The notes below the pieces were generated by a model, which saw only the letters and a program-made list of their open reading frames with translations, did not search any database and was not told the origin of the DNA. DNA of 64,000 bases from Trebouxia sp. TZW2008 (lineage: Eukaryota; Chlorophyta; Trebouxiophyceae; Trebouxiales; Trebouxiaceae), in contig BDIU01000211.1 in the NCBI GenBank assembly GCA_002118135.1, forward strand, positions 124,001 to 188,000, read 5' to 3'. Shown here one piece after another: positions 34,866-53,127 of the stretch. How positions within the stretch are numbered: position 1 is the stretch's first letter; each line of letters opens with the position of its first letter. Both the position numbers and the translations under genes were made by a program.

Positions 34866-34949
<84 letters not shown>

Positions 34950-37900
34950 GCTGCTGATGTTGGTGTTGGTGTTGATGTTAACTGTCTGTGCATGCAGGCT
35001 CTGCAGCAGCACTTCAGCAAACTCAGGCAGCGCTTGCTGGCTTGTGAGCTGGCTGACTTTGGCATGAACAAGGATGCTGACTGGAGCATACACTCATCAG
35101 AGGTGACTTTGCTGCTGCTGACATCATGTATCATGGCAAATAGGCACGCAGAAGCATAAGACAGAAAGCGTTTATACTGATGCTGTGTATTGTATATTCT
35201 GGGTGGCACAACGGAGAGTTGCAAATCAGCACATAAAGTGTGAGTCATGTACCGTCAGCGCTTGCATGATTGCACACCTTTGAGTTGTGCTCTCTCACAG
35301 CGTGCATGCATGCATCTGCTCTGGGCGGAGCCTCAGTTGTAACGTAACGACTGACAGCCAAAGATATACAGCGGTCGCACACACCCGCCCTGCATCAGAC
35401 CACTGGGTGCTGATGCGCTCTTGATATCACTTCTGAAGCAAGCCTAAAACACATCCTCTAGCAAGCCTGGAACAGCTTGCGCAGCTCAAAGCCCAGATCA
35501 CAGTGTCATCATGTGATCTCTGGCACATGAGCCTTGGTGATCATGTAACAGATCATCGTGAAACCATGATCTGGCACATGGTGTCATGGTGACCGTGTGC
35601 CATTTTGGTCACCATGACACCGTTCACTGTGACCAAATCATGATGGATCCAGTAATACATCTGGGACTAGAAGCTCATGTGCCAGCACATTGTTTTACAA
35701 CAAAGCTTAGTTGCATTGACCTCACCCCACAGCATCTTCGACATATACTGCAAGCCAAGCACGTGTGACTTCTGATGCTAAAGATGATATATGCGCAGGG
35801 CGCCTTGCGTCAGACACAGGCTAGCCTGTTGCTGGGATGCTTTGATGTCATGATTGAGGACTGCATGAGCGATGCAACAGGTGTGTTTCCGCACTGCCTT
35901 TTGCCCTGACCTGTCATCTGCGCTGGTTCATCACCGACATGCGCTTGTTGTTGTTGTTGTTGTTGTTGTTGTTTTGTATTGTATTGTTGTTGTTTTCTAT
36001 TGTATTGTTATTGTTTTGTATTGTGAGGAAGACATGCTTTCAAGGCATGCTCTTAGACATCACATCCGGAGTCTCTGTCCCTGAAGGCAGGCAGCCTGAA
36101 GCTCATTGGAGGTGCAGTTCTTGTCTTCTTCTGTCAGATTGTGCAGCTTTCTCAGCTACTAGTATTGGCAGCAAGTTTGTGTAATTGGACGCACCACCAG
36201 CAGAATGTAATCACAGGAACACCAAGCTAGAATGTGCATTGTGAGCTTTACATGTCAGCTTGGTGTCACAGTCAAGTGGCGCCTTCTGTGAGGTCTCTGC
36301 AAGTGCAGCGATGGCATGACTTGGTTTTTTGGTCGAGGCCAGCAGCTTGAGCCGGTCAAGCTGCTCTCTCTGCATCATTCCTTGGCTGCTGGTTGAATGC
36401 TTCATTCTGCACGGCTGTACTGAAGTGCAGCAGTGGCTTGCAGATCAACAGGACTTGCCAAACTATTGGACCAAAGGACAGCAGCTGATCAAGCTGTTCC
36501 TCTGGACATCTATGTCTGCTGAGTCACCAAACCAACTCGTTCTACTGAATTGCAGATCCACAGGGTTCAAGTGATGAGACAGCAGGCCAGCAGCTGGTGA
36601 AGCTGCTTTCTCTGCATGAAGCACTCAGCAGCATGGCTCTCGAGGGCAAGCATGCCAAGCAGAAGAGACCAGCTGAGGGACAAACACAGGTGTCTGACTG
36701 CTCAGCGTGACAGCAGCGCAGAACGCTGACAATGCTGCAGCCATGCTCTCATGAGAAGGTCATCAACATGTTGTTTGTGATTCAAAAGGCGATGGACACA
36801 GAACGCAGTCCTTCTTCAACACTCATCAGATTTGCGGACCACTGCACCATGAAGTATCAAACAAGGCAAATCATCATTGGAATGCCTGTCTTCACAGCAG
36901 TGCTGCTCATGATCTCATGGCTGTCCATGACAATGCTGCTGCTTGTGTTAGTGTTGCTGCTGGGACTATCATTACTGCTCATGTTGACCCTGCTGCTTAA
37001 ATCCACACTGCTACTTGTTGAATCTGCACATTTATTACAGCATGTACAGCTCAAAATGTCAACAAGTCATGCTTTACATCCTTTTTCTTCTTGGGAAGGA
37101 AGCACGTTTCTTCACTCAAAGCACTGTAGAAACAGTGCACAATTATTGTGCCTCAGGGACCATATCAGAAGCACAACCGTACAGCAGTCAACAAGGCAAG
37201 TCTGTTGGAAGACAATGCAGGTTGACCCTGCTGCTCGTATCATATATTGCTCAAGTTGTACTGCTCAATCACACTGCATACTACTGCATTCAAAGCACAG
37301 CAGGTCAAGTAACAACTAGCACAGCTGCTGTGCTTCAGGGACCAACCCAAAAGCGCAGCCGTAGTACAACAGTCGATCAGACAAGCCAGGGCGGTGCAGC
37401 TGCAGTAGCAAACCATGCTGCAGCAGCTGGGGCTGAGAAGAAGATGCCTGCACTGTCTGTCAGTTGCTTGTGCCGCCTGCTGCATGCGGTGACTGACCAT
37501 GGCGACGCAGCAGATGAAAAAGCTGAGGTACGGGGTTGTCCCAACACACGCACAACCGCATTGATCGCAGGCTCGAAGGCACAAGGTACACCAAAAGCTG
37601 CAGGCTTCAGGGTTTGTCTGCATTACATGATGTGCTTCGAGACTTTCTCATGCATCACTAGGCGTGAGAAAGATATGCTTGGGTTCAGATTACCTGTTTG
37701 TGAGCTAGTGCTTTTCAGATGGGCTTCGGTAAAAGGCTGCTGTCCATTCTGCATTTGTGCACTTCATGGCATATGGTCTTACTGCTTGATAGGAAGCACA
37801 TAGCTGACAACACTGGTCGTCATGCCGCTTTCCAAGAACATCTTGAAGCTGTTTGCAATATGATGCATCAAGTTGTGTTGCTTGATGACGAAACAATGTG

Positions 37901-40900
37901 CACATGCATTTCTTAGCAACACGCTTAGCTACAAACGCTAAGCTGAATTTGCTTCAGTGACTTTGTAGCACACTGCTTTCGAATGTCTTTGTCGTGCCTG
38001 CCATGTATGTAAGTACGTACTTGAGAGAGCGTTCTTCAGGGCCTTTCTGTGTGCATCAGCATGCAGGGCCGTCTGGAAGAGCCCCAGGGTCAACAGCCCT
38101 AGCTGAGCTGGCAAACTGTCCTGGAGCACCCACCTTTGCCCTGCAAAGCTGCCTTCAGCTGCTGCATTGCTGCGATGCAAGTGCAGCACAGCATGCAGTG
38201 ACAATAGGTGACAAGCCTGGGCTGCCTGTCCGACTCTCTGTCTGTCTGTCTTTCCATTGGCTACACTTGTCCTCAAGCACCTGCCTTTGCCCTGGAAAGC
38301 TGCGTACAGCTGATGCAATGTCAGTGCTGCGCAACATGTAGTGACTATAGGTGACAAGCCTAGGCTGCCTATCTAACCTTTTGTCTGTCTGTCTGTCCTC
38401 CCATTTGCTACATCTGTCCTGAAGCGCTAACCTTTGGCCTGCAAAGCTGCTGACAGCTCCTGCATTGCTGCAATGCCAGCGCAGCACAGCATGCTGTGAC
38501 AATAGTAGGCCTCCTTCTGGGCTGCCTGTCTGCAGAAGCGTTTGCTTGAATGCCGCAGTGGTTGTTTTGTCGACTGTCTGTTCACTTTTTGCGTCTGTCT
38601 GTTGGTCAGTCAGTCAGTCAGTCAGTCTGCCCCTGCGTTTGTGTGCTCTGCTGCTTCTGGGAAAGAGGCGCATTGTGACTCTTCAGTGCAGCCTTTTGGA
38701 CCCAATGACTGCCTGATGAATGTAAAACATTTTCAAGAGAGTTGCATACAGTAGAAATTGAGAGACATGAGAAATCGTTTGAACTGCAGTACAGCCATCA
38801 TGCTGCAGAGACAATCAAACGGCGCAAATCCTACTTTCCTTTCGTTTTGTTTTGTTTCTCTATGGCTATCTTTGCATGTCAGAGGTTTGATCCTGATATG
38901 GTTTGCAGGCACTGCCGGGGACATTGGCAAGAGGGCTGTTGCGCAGCAGCTGCTGGCCCCGCCTGACTGGGGCTGTTTGGCAGCGCCCCTCATCACCAAT
39001 GCGCTGACAGTTGTGCGAGCGCTGCCTGCGTCCAGCAAAGGTGTAAATTGTTCTTGCATGATGCTGCATTGGCTTGCAGCTGCACGATCAGTATGCAAAG
39101 GTCCCGTACTTAGCATTTGCCTGCATCCTCACTTTTACTATGTACAGGCATGATAGTCAGCACATGCTATCCTCATCAGAGAGCAGCCATGCAATGTTAG
39201 CCAGCTGTGCATCTGATGAACCCTGTCTGTTTGCTTGGACACCTGCCCGTCTGATGTTCCAACCGTCCTGTTGTTGACGAGCTTTCATCGTCTCATGACC
39301 CACTGTCAAGGCTGGCCAGACACAGCTCTCCCTACTCATTCAAAGCGTTAGAAGCAGAAGCAATGCTCTTCACGACACGTCCAAAGCAAAATTCAGCACA
39401 AAAGCCAAGTAAGCTCAGTCATGATTGGCAGGCCGTGCTAAAGGCAAGGCTTCAGGAGACAAGCTCCCCCTACTAGCCATGCAATGCCTAGAGGCTTTGT
39501 TACGTCTAGGCAGAACAGCTGAGGGCATTGCAGAGCTGCTGCAGCAGGTGCCTGTTGCAACCACACCCCAGCTAGAGTTAATTGACCCGGGTACGTACCC
39601 TTTTTCTGCGAAATCTGACGCTGATAGAACGTTCCATACAGCGGCTGTCATATAAGGGCAATGCTCAGCCAGTGCCAATGGACTGAACTGTGCATCCAGC
39701 TAGCAATGTCTGATGCTGTTGAGAAGCCCTGTTTCCTCTGTGCAAAACAGCTGAAGGCATTGCAGAGCTGCCGCAGCACATGGCCATCACCGGCAGACAT
39801 CAATTAGAGCCAGTGAATGCAGGTGAGCCCCTGTGCAGTCTTTGATGCTGATGAGGCGATGTGAACATCAGCTGTCTTTTGTGGACCTTGCTCAGTCTGT
39901 GGCAGTGTAGTCAACTTTTGCATGCAATTGCCATTCTTTGATGTTGTTGAAGTGCCTGTTGCGGCTGGGCAGAACAGCTGAAGGCGTTGCAGAGCTGCTG
40001 CAGCATGTGGCCTTCGTTGGGATTTTGTACACATTGACTTGGTCAATGGTCTTAAGCCTGCACTGCATGACGTAGCATCTGCATCACAAGTGTGCCAGAA
40101 GAAATCGTGCCACAGGCTGGCAGTTTTTACTGCAGGTGCAACCGTTGCAGTCAAGGTGATTGCTGAGCGCCTACCTCTTCTTCTTGAGATGCTGCACAGC
40201 CTGCTTGAAGCTGGAAAGGGCCGGGAAGCTGAGATCATGACTCATGTTCTGACCTATGTGGGAGGGCTGTTGCCGGCAGCCCTACAGCAGGGCATCAGCC
40301 AGAAGGCTCTTGAGGCCTGCCAAGATAATGAGTGTCAGGTGTGTTCCTTGACTGCGTCGTGAAGTTTGATTACGCTCACATGCACTCTACAAAATGACAC
40401 TGAGTCAGCAGGACAAGCATCTCGTATAGAGTCATAATATGCAGCATCTGCTGTTTGAGCATCATTGTCAGTCACTGTGGGACCCAACAGCAGACGTCAG
40501 TCCTGCCACAGCAGGCCTTAGTACTTTTGTGGCAGGACTGTTCTGTGCCTGTGCCTCTTGTGAGTGAAGCTTTCTCTGCTTTGTCACAACTGCAGTATCT
40601 GAAACATGATTTGCCCTAGAGCTGTCTAAAGTTGCAGACTGATAACCAGGTGAAGCTTTGACATGTTTGCATCTGTTGTGAGAAATGTCGCCCTGCAAGC
40701 AAAGCAGAAGTTAGATGCATGAGACATTTGCAGCCAAAACAGAATTGGGCACAGGCTCAATTCAATGGCCTGTTGAGCAATGGAGACGGTTTGACCAAAT
40801 GCTGGCACACAACAACAGCCTTGACAGCATAGCGCTTCCAACTGACAGAACGCTGTGCCATACAACATCAAGCTGCCTGTTGGAGCTCAACTGCACCTGC

Positions 40901-43900
40901 TGCCAGACAACACCAAGAAGTAAGTAAGTAAGTACTTTGAATATTGTTTGCAGATTACACATGCTGGGACTGTGAAGGCGCTCATTAACATGCACCTCAC
41001 ATTAGCAGGTAAGCTTTTGTTGTCAGGTCCTGACAGATCAACAGCGTTTTTTGAGAAGATGAACGCTTCGACATGTTAGCCCAGAAAGTCAGAGTGACAT
41101 TTTGAGTCTGGGCAGGTAGTTCATTGTGACTGAAAGTTATCTTTTATTTGTAACTTTGAGCTTTAAAGTGAATTGTGCCTTCTGGCCAGGAAGTCTGCTG
41201 TGTTGATTGTGACCTCTCGATCATTGTATTGCATTTGGCTCACTTTAATTACCAAGCTGCTGTATGTATTGTCTAGATGCTTGCACGGACAGCGCTTTCA
41301 TTTCAAACGCAGCACTCACTGTTTGTGTTGAGTCTTCATGTATCAAAATTCACATCCTCACCAGAAAGCAATTCAGTTACAATTAACACCTTGTGTTGCA
41401 TCATGCTGTCCCAGCCATCTCATTGTGCTGTTGCTAAATTTTGGCATCCAAAGGTCTCATTGGAAGCAATCTTGTGCCCAGGCACTGCCGATAAGGAAGC
41501 CTGCATGCATGTGGGTAGCGCCATTGAGCGAGCAGTTGGCAGCATTAATGATGACCCCAACACCCAAGCACAACAGCTACAGGTGCCCACTTTCACAAGC
41601 ATCCTGAACATTTCCCATGGGTAGACACTGTCTTGTTCAATATGAACAACACACCAATTTTGCATTCTGCAAGAGCTAAATGTTTCAAGCTCTGCTTGCC
41701 GTTTTATGTAAAATTTTTCAATTCGCAGATGATTGCCTTTACATCTGTACTCTGCCAATGTTTGTGTTGCTTTCACTGCAAATACCCCTGTTGCTGTCAT
41801 TGAAACTGCATTGCCATTGCAGGTCAAGTCAGCTGGTGAATTTTTCCTGAGACTTGTTCAAGTCTGACTGCTGGTGTCATGTCTGATGCATATGCATGGG
41901 CAGATTTGGTCTCTCACCACATCACTAAAATGCTTGAGGCATGTCAGCAGCTCTGCATCTTCATCTACAGGTGACCAGCAAGACAGGCCCAGCGGTGGCC
42001 ACCTGCTTGTTCAGCCATGTTGAGGGGATGCTGCAGGCTGTGGAATGGCTCACCACAGCTGTGGCCCAGCCAAGCTCAACTGGTAAACTTCTGCACCTGT
42101 GAAGCCAATTGTACCCATCTGAGCTTCTGCATGCTTGGTAACTCATCCTCTGTTCTGTTTTTCATGTCTGCTTTTCAGCTTAGCCATTTTGCCTCCCTGT
42201 CATGCTGCTGTCTGTTCTCCCATACAATGTGCAGGAAACCCTTGCCGTAATGTTGTGTTTTGCTGAGACATGACAGCTGGCGACTGAAGACAGGTGCAAA
42301 AAAGATGCTCATGACTTCTCTCAACACTATCAGAGTGCTGCCGTTTGGGCTGACAGTTGCTGCAAGCCATTGTCAAAAAGGGCTATGCTCTGACATGTCT
42401 GAATTGTATTGTCCAGACAGTACCACTTCATCACAAGGTGCATTGCTGCCAAGCACTGCTGTCTGTTTAATCCGTTGATCATTCTTTGATTGACCCATAT
42501 GATTTCATGCTGCGTCCTTACTTCAAAAACAGCTAAAGCTGATGCAAATTAACTGATGGTGGTACCTTTACAGCTTGCTGACTGCTGATGCTGCTGCAAC
42601 AGGGAGTGATAGCGTCAGACAGCAAGGCAGGCTTGAAGAGGCAATCTGCAACAGGCTTGAAGCTGTGGCAGAAGTACTAAGTGTAGGGGTGGCTTGCAGC
42701 CTTAAGGGCCCTCCAGCAGAGCAGATCATCAAACTGCTGATCACAATGTACCGCCTGCTGAAGGCAGTGACTGCCCTCATCAAACCTCCTCAAAGTAAGC
42801 GTTTGCTCCATAGTTATTGTAGTGCTGTAGTCCATATGTCAAGTTGCTGCAGAACGTGCCTTTTGCACAATGAAGGTACTCACTGGCTCCCTCATTCAGA
42901 GTGTCTGTTGCACAGTGTTGCAGAGCAGGTCATCAGGCTTCTGAAGGCTGTCACGGCCCTGATCAAGCCTTCTCAGTGGGTGTCTGCTGCATGTTTCATG
43001 CAGTGCACATCTTGAAATGGCTGATTTCTATGTACCACCTGCTGCAGGCAGTCACTGCCCTGGTCAAACCTCCCCGAAGTGAGGGTCTTCTGTAGCACCG
43101 TGGCAATGCTGCATGCCTATTGGACTATATACTCAAGTCAAGATGCACATTCTGTGCTTGCAGAAGTTCACATGCTTCACATGGCCATGCTATGCACTGG
43201 CTGTGCTGTCCCCTCAAGCATTCAGTCATGCTCTAGACCAAAGATATGACTGCACTGCAGCACGGACCCAGTTTTGCTGGCCGGCCGAGCATGCAAACCA
43301 GTACCCCCCCCCCCGTGTCCGTGCTTCTTTCTCTTCATCTCACCCTTGTCTTGCTTGACCGTCTTTTACCTTTGGTCCTTGCCTGGTTTTGGCGCGCCTT
43401 GTCTGTTGCACAATGTGGGCTGTCCATGCAAAGGGGCAGCAGGCAGGTGAGTACAGCCATCCAAGACACGGTGCAAAATGTGGATATTTTTCTATTCCTG
43501 TTTCTTGTCTTTTCCTGCTCTTCTGCTTCTGTTCCTTCTTGTCATCTTCTGCTGCTCTTCACCAATGCAGCAAAGTGTGTTCTGTGCAGAGGGGCAGCAG
43601 GCAGCTGCGAGTATGGCCTTCCAAGACATGGTCACCTTGGTCCATCAGCAGCTCACACACAACGTGTACACCTTCATCTTCGACGCAACCAACCATGATG
43701 AAGAAGAGGACCAGAATCGGCCACCAAATGCCGCAGAAAAGAAAGCTCGCAAGACCAAGAAGGAAGGCAAGCAGGTCAGCCTGGTTGTGAAGGCCATAGA
43801 AGAGTGGGAGATTGCCTTGATCAAGCTAAGTCGCAGCTGTAAGTACCCTTTTTGCCAAGCTGTGATGACTTTCTCTCCATTGTCATGATGTCTCATGGTC

Positions 43901-44206
43901 AGGACTTTGATTTTTGTACGGAGTGCTCTCTTTGTTTTTTTTTTTGAGCGCTTGAAACATCTTAAATGGTGCATGCTGATGCTTGAGGCTCTTCTTGTAC
44001 ATCTGCCGTGTAATGCACTGGAAGCAGGCAGCATTTTGCGCCCTGCACGGACAGTGCTTGAGAAGGATTCCTTTTATAATGTCGTGACCCTTGCAGGCGG
44101 CACTAATCTGATGCGCCATGCCAAAAAGAGCACCAATCGCGACTTTAGGATGACATTTAGAGAGGTGTCAGAGCAGCGTTCTGAGGCAGTTGAACAGACT
44201 TCGTAG
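27133..44206 (+). CDS. FANCI: FANCI, Fanconi anaemia ID2-complex subunit
   Basis: FANCI pairs with FANCD2 as a DNA clamp in cross-link repair and is mono-ubiquitinated on a conserved Lys. Supported exons include 27133-27237, 27353-27514, 27930-28050, 28598-28727, ~29156-29324, ~29627-29877, 30449-30568, ~31134-31396, ~31713-31948, 32335-32430, 32707-32880, ~33407-33530, 34041-34173, 34450-34633, 34999-35101, 35799-35880, 36556-36690, 37338-37528, 38909-39043, 39430-39591, 40136-40339, 40954-41011, 41430-41582, 41972-42083, 42572-42792, ~43588-43838, 44097-44206. Diagnostic strings are SPFQLAVLLVMSEALNRLQ, LGIKLLVAAFDAHEDAREG, VLRKALFSRG (Lys codon 32740-32742, equivalent to human K523), LLHELMGLMRRSLTQQA, PPLKLEACASLQ, HEPIDLLLSCVRQVLLL and NLMRHAKKSTNRDF at the C-terminus. 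Intron 32431 has a GC donor. A few N-terminal junctions are unresolved. The acidic EDGE tail of animal FANCI is absent. Confidence 0.94.
27811..27902. repeat. Foldback repeat family, copy 1
   Basis: TTAGTCCTGTTACAGCAGGGCTTAGTGCTGCCTTTTGGCAGGACTA shares order and arms with 40480-40565. The arms can pair imperfectly. Confidence 0.75.
28054..28228 (+). mobile_element. MITE copy D, abutting a splice donor
   Basis: Begins CAACGACTTCTCTTCATGC and ends ACAAAGCGGAGTGACTG, with core CCACTGCAGTCAGAATGCAG. TA lies at 28052-28053 and 28229-28230. The left TA plus G28051 form the GTA donor of FANCI exon 27930-28050. Confidence 0.86.
33090..33315 (+). repeat. Two acceptor-side echoes of FANCI exon 33407-33530
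   Basis: Copies of CTGCAGTCGCTTCCAGCCAG and the downstream LLHE coding region lie at about 33096-33195 and 33240-33312. Spacing is about 150 bp. Confidence 0.9.
33840..33905 (+). repeat. Acceptor-side echo of FANCI exon 34041-34173
   Basis: PSMPELALELLLPFLKP copies PSVQEPVLELLLPHLEL of the intact exon, about 210 bp upstream. Confidence 0.85.
34264..34313. repeat. (CTG)n tract, about 16 units
   Basis: Uninterrupted CTG repeat in the FANCI intron after exon 34041-34173. Confidence 0.97.
34866..34956. repeat. (CTG)n tract, about 24 uninterrupted units plus variant flanks
   Basis: It lies 43 bp upstream of FANCI exon 34999-35101, where it may serve as a pyrimidine/CTG-rich upstream region of the acceptor. 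Long Leu, Ala or Ser frames across it are artefacts. Confidence 0.97.
35580..35621. repeat. Perfect 15-bp hairpin in a FANCI intron
   Basis: Arms GGTGTCATGGTGACC (35580-35594) and GGTCACCATGACACC (35607-35621) enclose a 12-nt loop. Confidence 0.95.
35943..36025. repeat. (TTG)n and TTGTATTG microsatellite
   Basis: Nine or so TTG units, then a TATTGTTGTT mixture, in the FANCI intron after exon 35799-35880. Confidence 0.95.
36320..36532 (+). repeat. Two acceptor-side echoes of FANCI exon 36556-36690
   Basis: GQQLEPVKLLSLHHSLAAG (near 36338) and GQQLIKLFLW (near 36480) precede the intact GQQLVKLLSLHEALSS. Confidence 0.85.
37135..37320 (+). repeat. Acceptor-side echoes of FANCI exon 37338-37528
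   Basis: GTGCCTCAGGGACCATATCA and the following ~60 bases copy the acceptor GTGCTTCAGGGACCAACCCA. A weaker copy lies at about 37243-37310. Confidence 0.78.
38100..38505 (+). repeat. Three-copy FANCI exon segment (FALQSCLQLLHCC unit)
   Basis: Copies lie at about 38105-38205, 38268-38345 and 38412-38505. The first best preserves PTFALQSCLQLLHCCDASAA and probably includes the functional exon; its exact borders are unclear. Confidence 0.75.
39740..40015 (+). repeat. Two donor-side echoes of FANCI exon 39430-39591
   Basis: The string TAEGIAELLQQV recurs as TAEGIAELPQHM (near 39750) and LRLGRTAEGVAELLQHVAF (near 39960). Confidence 0.88.
40480..40565. repeat. Foldback repeat family, copy 2, with perfect 13-bp stem
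   Basis: Arms CAGTCCTGCCACA (40498-40510) and TGTGGCAGGACTG (40528-40540), loop 17 nt. The flanks match 27811-27902. The copies sit in two different FANCI introns. Confidence 0.88.
42915..43088 (+). repeat. Two donor-side echoes of FANCI exon 42572-42792
   Basis: AEQIIKLL...LLKAVTALIKPPQ of the exon end recurs as AEQVIRLLKAVTALIKPSQ (about 42920-42980) and MYHLLQAVTALVKPPRSE (about 43028-43085). Confidence 0.92.
43415..43480 (+). repeat. Acceptor-side echo of FANCI exon ~43588-43838
   Basis: CAAAGGGGCAGCAGGCAGGTGAGTACAGCCATCCAAGAC copies the exon start (AGGGGCAGCAGGCAGC...), about 160 bp upstream. Confidence 0.85.
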
Positions 44207-44978
44207 CTGTTGCACAAAAAGTTTCACATGGAACAGACTTGAAGAGAGAACTGGAACTGTGACAGTGATTTGCATGATGCCTCAAATCACGTTTATTAGC
44301 GACCTTTGCCAGCATTACATTTGTAGTCAATGCTTTTACCACGACAGGCTACATAAGTCTTCTGTGTAGTACTTCAAGTAATACAGCATGTGTCAACCTT
44401 ATCATTTATTTAGATGCCATTGTGCAGAGACAAGCTATAAGCCGTCAAGCAAGGTATACTCTCAACAACCAACAACTGTCCTTGTAACTAATACACCAGA
44501 GTCGAAAGATTTTCTGTGCTATTGCATGCATACTGGTGTCACAGAACAAGGTTCAAGGGGCAGCAGCCCAGAATAATGATGATATTAGCTAGAGCCAGCG
44601 GATGTAGAGCAAGATCAGCATGATGTACTACATGACTCAATCATATCACGAACCATGGGATGCACAGGTTTGCTTTGATGTCTTTTGGGCATACCACATC
44701 GACTTTGACATTAAAGGTAAGGCGGCACAGCTCTGCACAGGCTTGTTTGGAATCATTTCAATGCTTTTGCATGCAATCAGTCAACTTATGAGTCAGTGCA
44801 AATCATTAGCACTAGTAAGCTTGAGTGTGCTCACAATGATATGGGCACCAAAATCATGAGCAGAACAGGAGTGAGAGTCAGATCAGCAATCATGCAAACA
44901 ATGATCATGATGGCATGCAAAAAGCATGCAAAAAGCCGCAACGACAAAACCGTCAAAAAAGCGTGCAAGTGGATGTTG
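44207..44978. other. FANCI 3' flank with one possible small exon
   Basis: Mostly unassigned. An ATG at about 44620 opens a frame (MMYYMTQSYHEPWDAQ...) ending at a strong donor AAAG|GTAAGG at 44717. A phase-compatible acceptor lies at about 45141 (CTGCTGCAG|GC), followed by a frame to a stop at 45258. This could be a two-exon gene of about 70 residues with no recognised family, or chance. Confidence 0.2.
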
Positions 44979-45052
44979 TGGCCACTGGCGGGATCGAACC
45001 GCCGACCTTGGCGTTATTAGCACCACGCTCTAACCAGCTGAGCTAAGCGGCC
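44979..45052 (-). tRNA. tRNA-Ile(AAU): tRNA-Ile(AAU)
   Basis: The 74-nt minus-strand sequence folds as a standard cloverleaf. The 7-bp acceptor stem is GGCCGCT/AGTGGCC (one G-U pair) with discriminator A. The anticodon stem is TGGTG/CGCCA with loop CTAATAA, so the anticodon is AAU, read as IAU after deamination. The T arm is GGCGG-TTCGATC-CCGCC. There is no intron and no encoded CCA. A TTTTTT terminator for RNA polymerase III lies about 20 bases downstream (44955-44960 on the plus strand as A residues). Confidence 0.98.
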
Positions 45053-45848
45053 GATTTTTAATGCTGTGCGAAGTCTTTAAATTATGGATAAGATTGAAGA
45101 CCGAAACAATGCGGCACCTTCCGTTTAGGTTCCCTGCTGCAGGCATAGGGGTTCCAAATGCAACAAAAATGACTTGTCTGCTACGACCCAATCAGCATGA
45201 CATTGTCATTGTGGGAGCCTTCAGAAGCATTGCAAAGACTTGTCACAACAGTGTGTAACATACAAGTTTATGGCAACTATGGGTGTTTAAGTCACATTGA
45301 CCTTGATGCCATGTCCATATAGAACGATTTTACAAGACAGCTGGTATCAAGACACTCAGCTGATGCAAGCCAGACATTGAAAGTGTGGGTGCTAGGGTAC
45401 TTGAGCCTAGGGTTCGGTATAACTTACAAGTATGCAGCTGCTACAAACAACTAAGTCAGTAAATCACACATAGCTCGCAAAAAACAGCCAGACAGACTTT
45501 CACTGGACACAAACTACAAAGCCTGCCTTGACAATGGACACAACAGCTTGCACAGCAATACCTGCAGCTTGCTGCACATACAACAACTGATGTACATGCT
45601 CATCAACCAAAAACGAAGCAGCTATTGTCACCAAAGTAACTTGCAAAATCAGAACTGAGTCCTATCAGTGGTGGTACACCAGCGTGCTGTACATTGCGCT
45701 GGCTAAGGATCTAGAACTGTACCAGAAATGCCCTGACTTGCTGAGACTAGCAGCAAAACCAGCCTGAGACACATCAATTGACTGCCTGAACAACAGCTGT
45801 CAAGTGGTGGTTTCCTTGTTGGTAAAAGGGCTGCGTGAACAACAGCTG
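45053..45848. other. tRNA upstream flank and FtsH 3' flank
   Basis: No further gene is seen apart from the possible second exon 45141-45258 noted for the region before the tRNA. Confidence 0.5.
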
Positions 45849-52383
<6,535 letters not shown>

Positions 52384-52835
52384 GAGGTCAGCTTGTGCAA
52401 CGCTTGCGGATGCAACTCAGACTTAGGGCATCATAGATCACTGCTGCACACGCGTGAAGCTTCGATTGCGCGAATCGCGCTCTGCATTCGCCTCGATCAG
52501 CGTGAGGAACAGCGATCAATACGAAGCTGAGTCATCAGGCTGTCCGAGAGTTCGAGTAGGGCTCTCCCAATTTCTTCAACCCCAGGGTTTAATTTACAGA
52601 TTGCCCTGAGCAGAAATCTACAATTCCTCCAGGTCCCTGTGAAAATCACATATGCTGCCAACACACAGTTGTGCATGCCGCTGCTGCCAGAAAGCATCAA
52701 GCAAGCTCAGCACCTTCGCTTTTCATGCGCTTTGCTGACGTCTGAGTCAATATCCATGAATCATACGGTGGGCAACATGCCTCCCGTCCGTTTGATAAAA
52801 GGCTGTTCACGTCAATGCATATGGCAGCATGCTTC
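52384..52835. promoter_or_regulatory. FtsH 5' region
   Basis: This is the region upstream of the FtsH ATG (52383). Its first ~130 bp are CpG-rich (GCGCGAATCGCGC near 52470). No core element is certain. Confidence 0.4.
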
Positions 52836-52837
52836 AC

Positions 52838-53112
52838 TTGCGGAGGTCAGTGCCTTGTCATCAGATCTTCGACTGTCACAAAGACAAAGGGGTGGGCAAA
52901 AGGCTCATAATATTGTCACCCATTGCAGCACACCTCATCAAAACATGAGCGTTGTGCACATTGCATAGAATATCAAAAAAGTGGACAACAGCCTGTTGTC
53001 AACCACAGCCCCTTCAGCGCATTGTCTTCTGAAATTCTGCACTGCCTGTCCGCTTGCTGGGAGCTCATGAGCAAAATACTCTGGTCACTCACTGCTACAC
53101 ATTGGTGCTGTA
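52838..53112 (-). repeat. Echoes of the last CDC6 exon beyond its stop
   Basis: Bases 52975-53105 copy 53135-53250 of the intact exon (CAGCCTGTTGTCAACCACAG and flanks). A shorter piece lies at about 52865-52895. They sit downstream of the gene's stop codon. Confidence 0.88.
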
Positions 53113-53127
53113 CCAGTACACAGACTA

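Noticed and set aside
34767..35248. Long poly-Ala, poly-Leu and poly-Ser frames
   Set aside because: All are readings of the (CTG)n tract.
43246..43790. Overlapping plus-strand frames in other phases around the FANCI 3' exons
   Set aside because: Only the frame giving MAFQDMVTLVHQQLTHNVYTF and joining in phase to NLMRHAKKSTNRDF fits FANCI.
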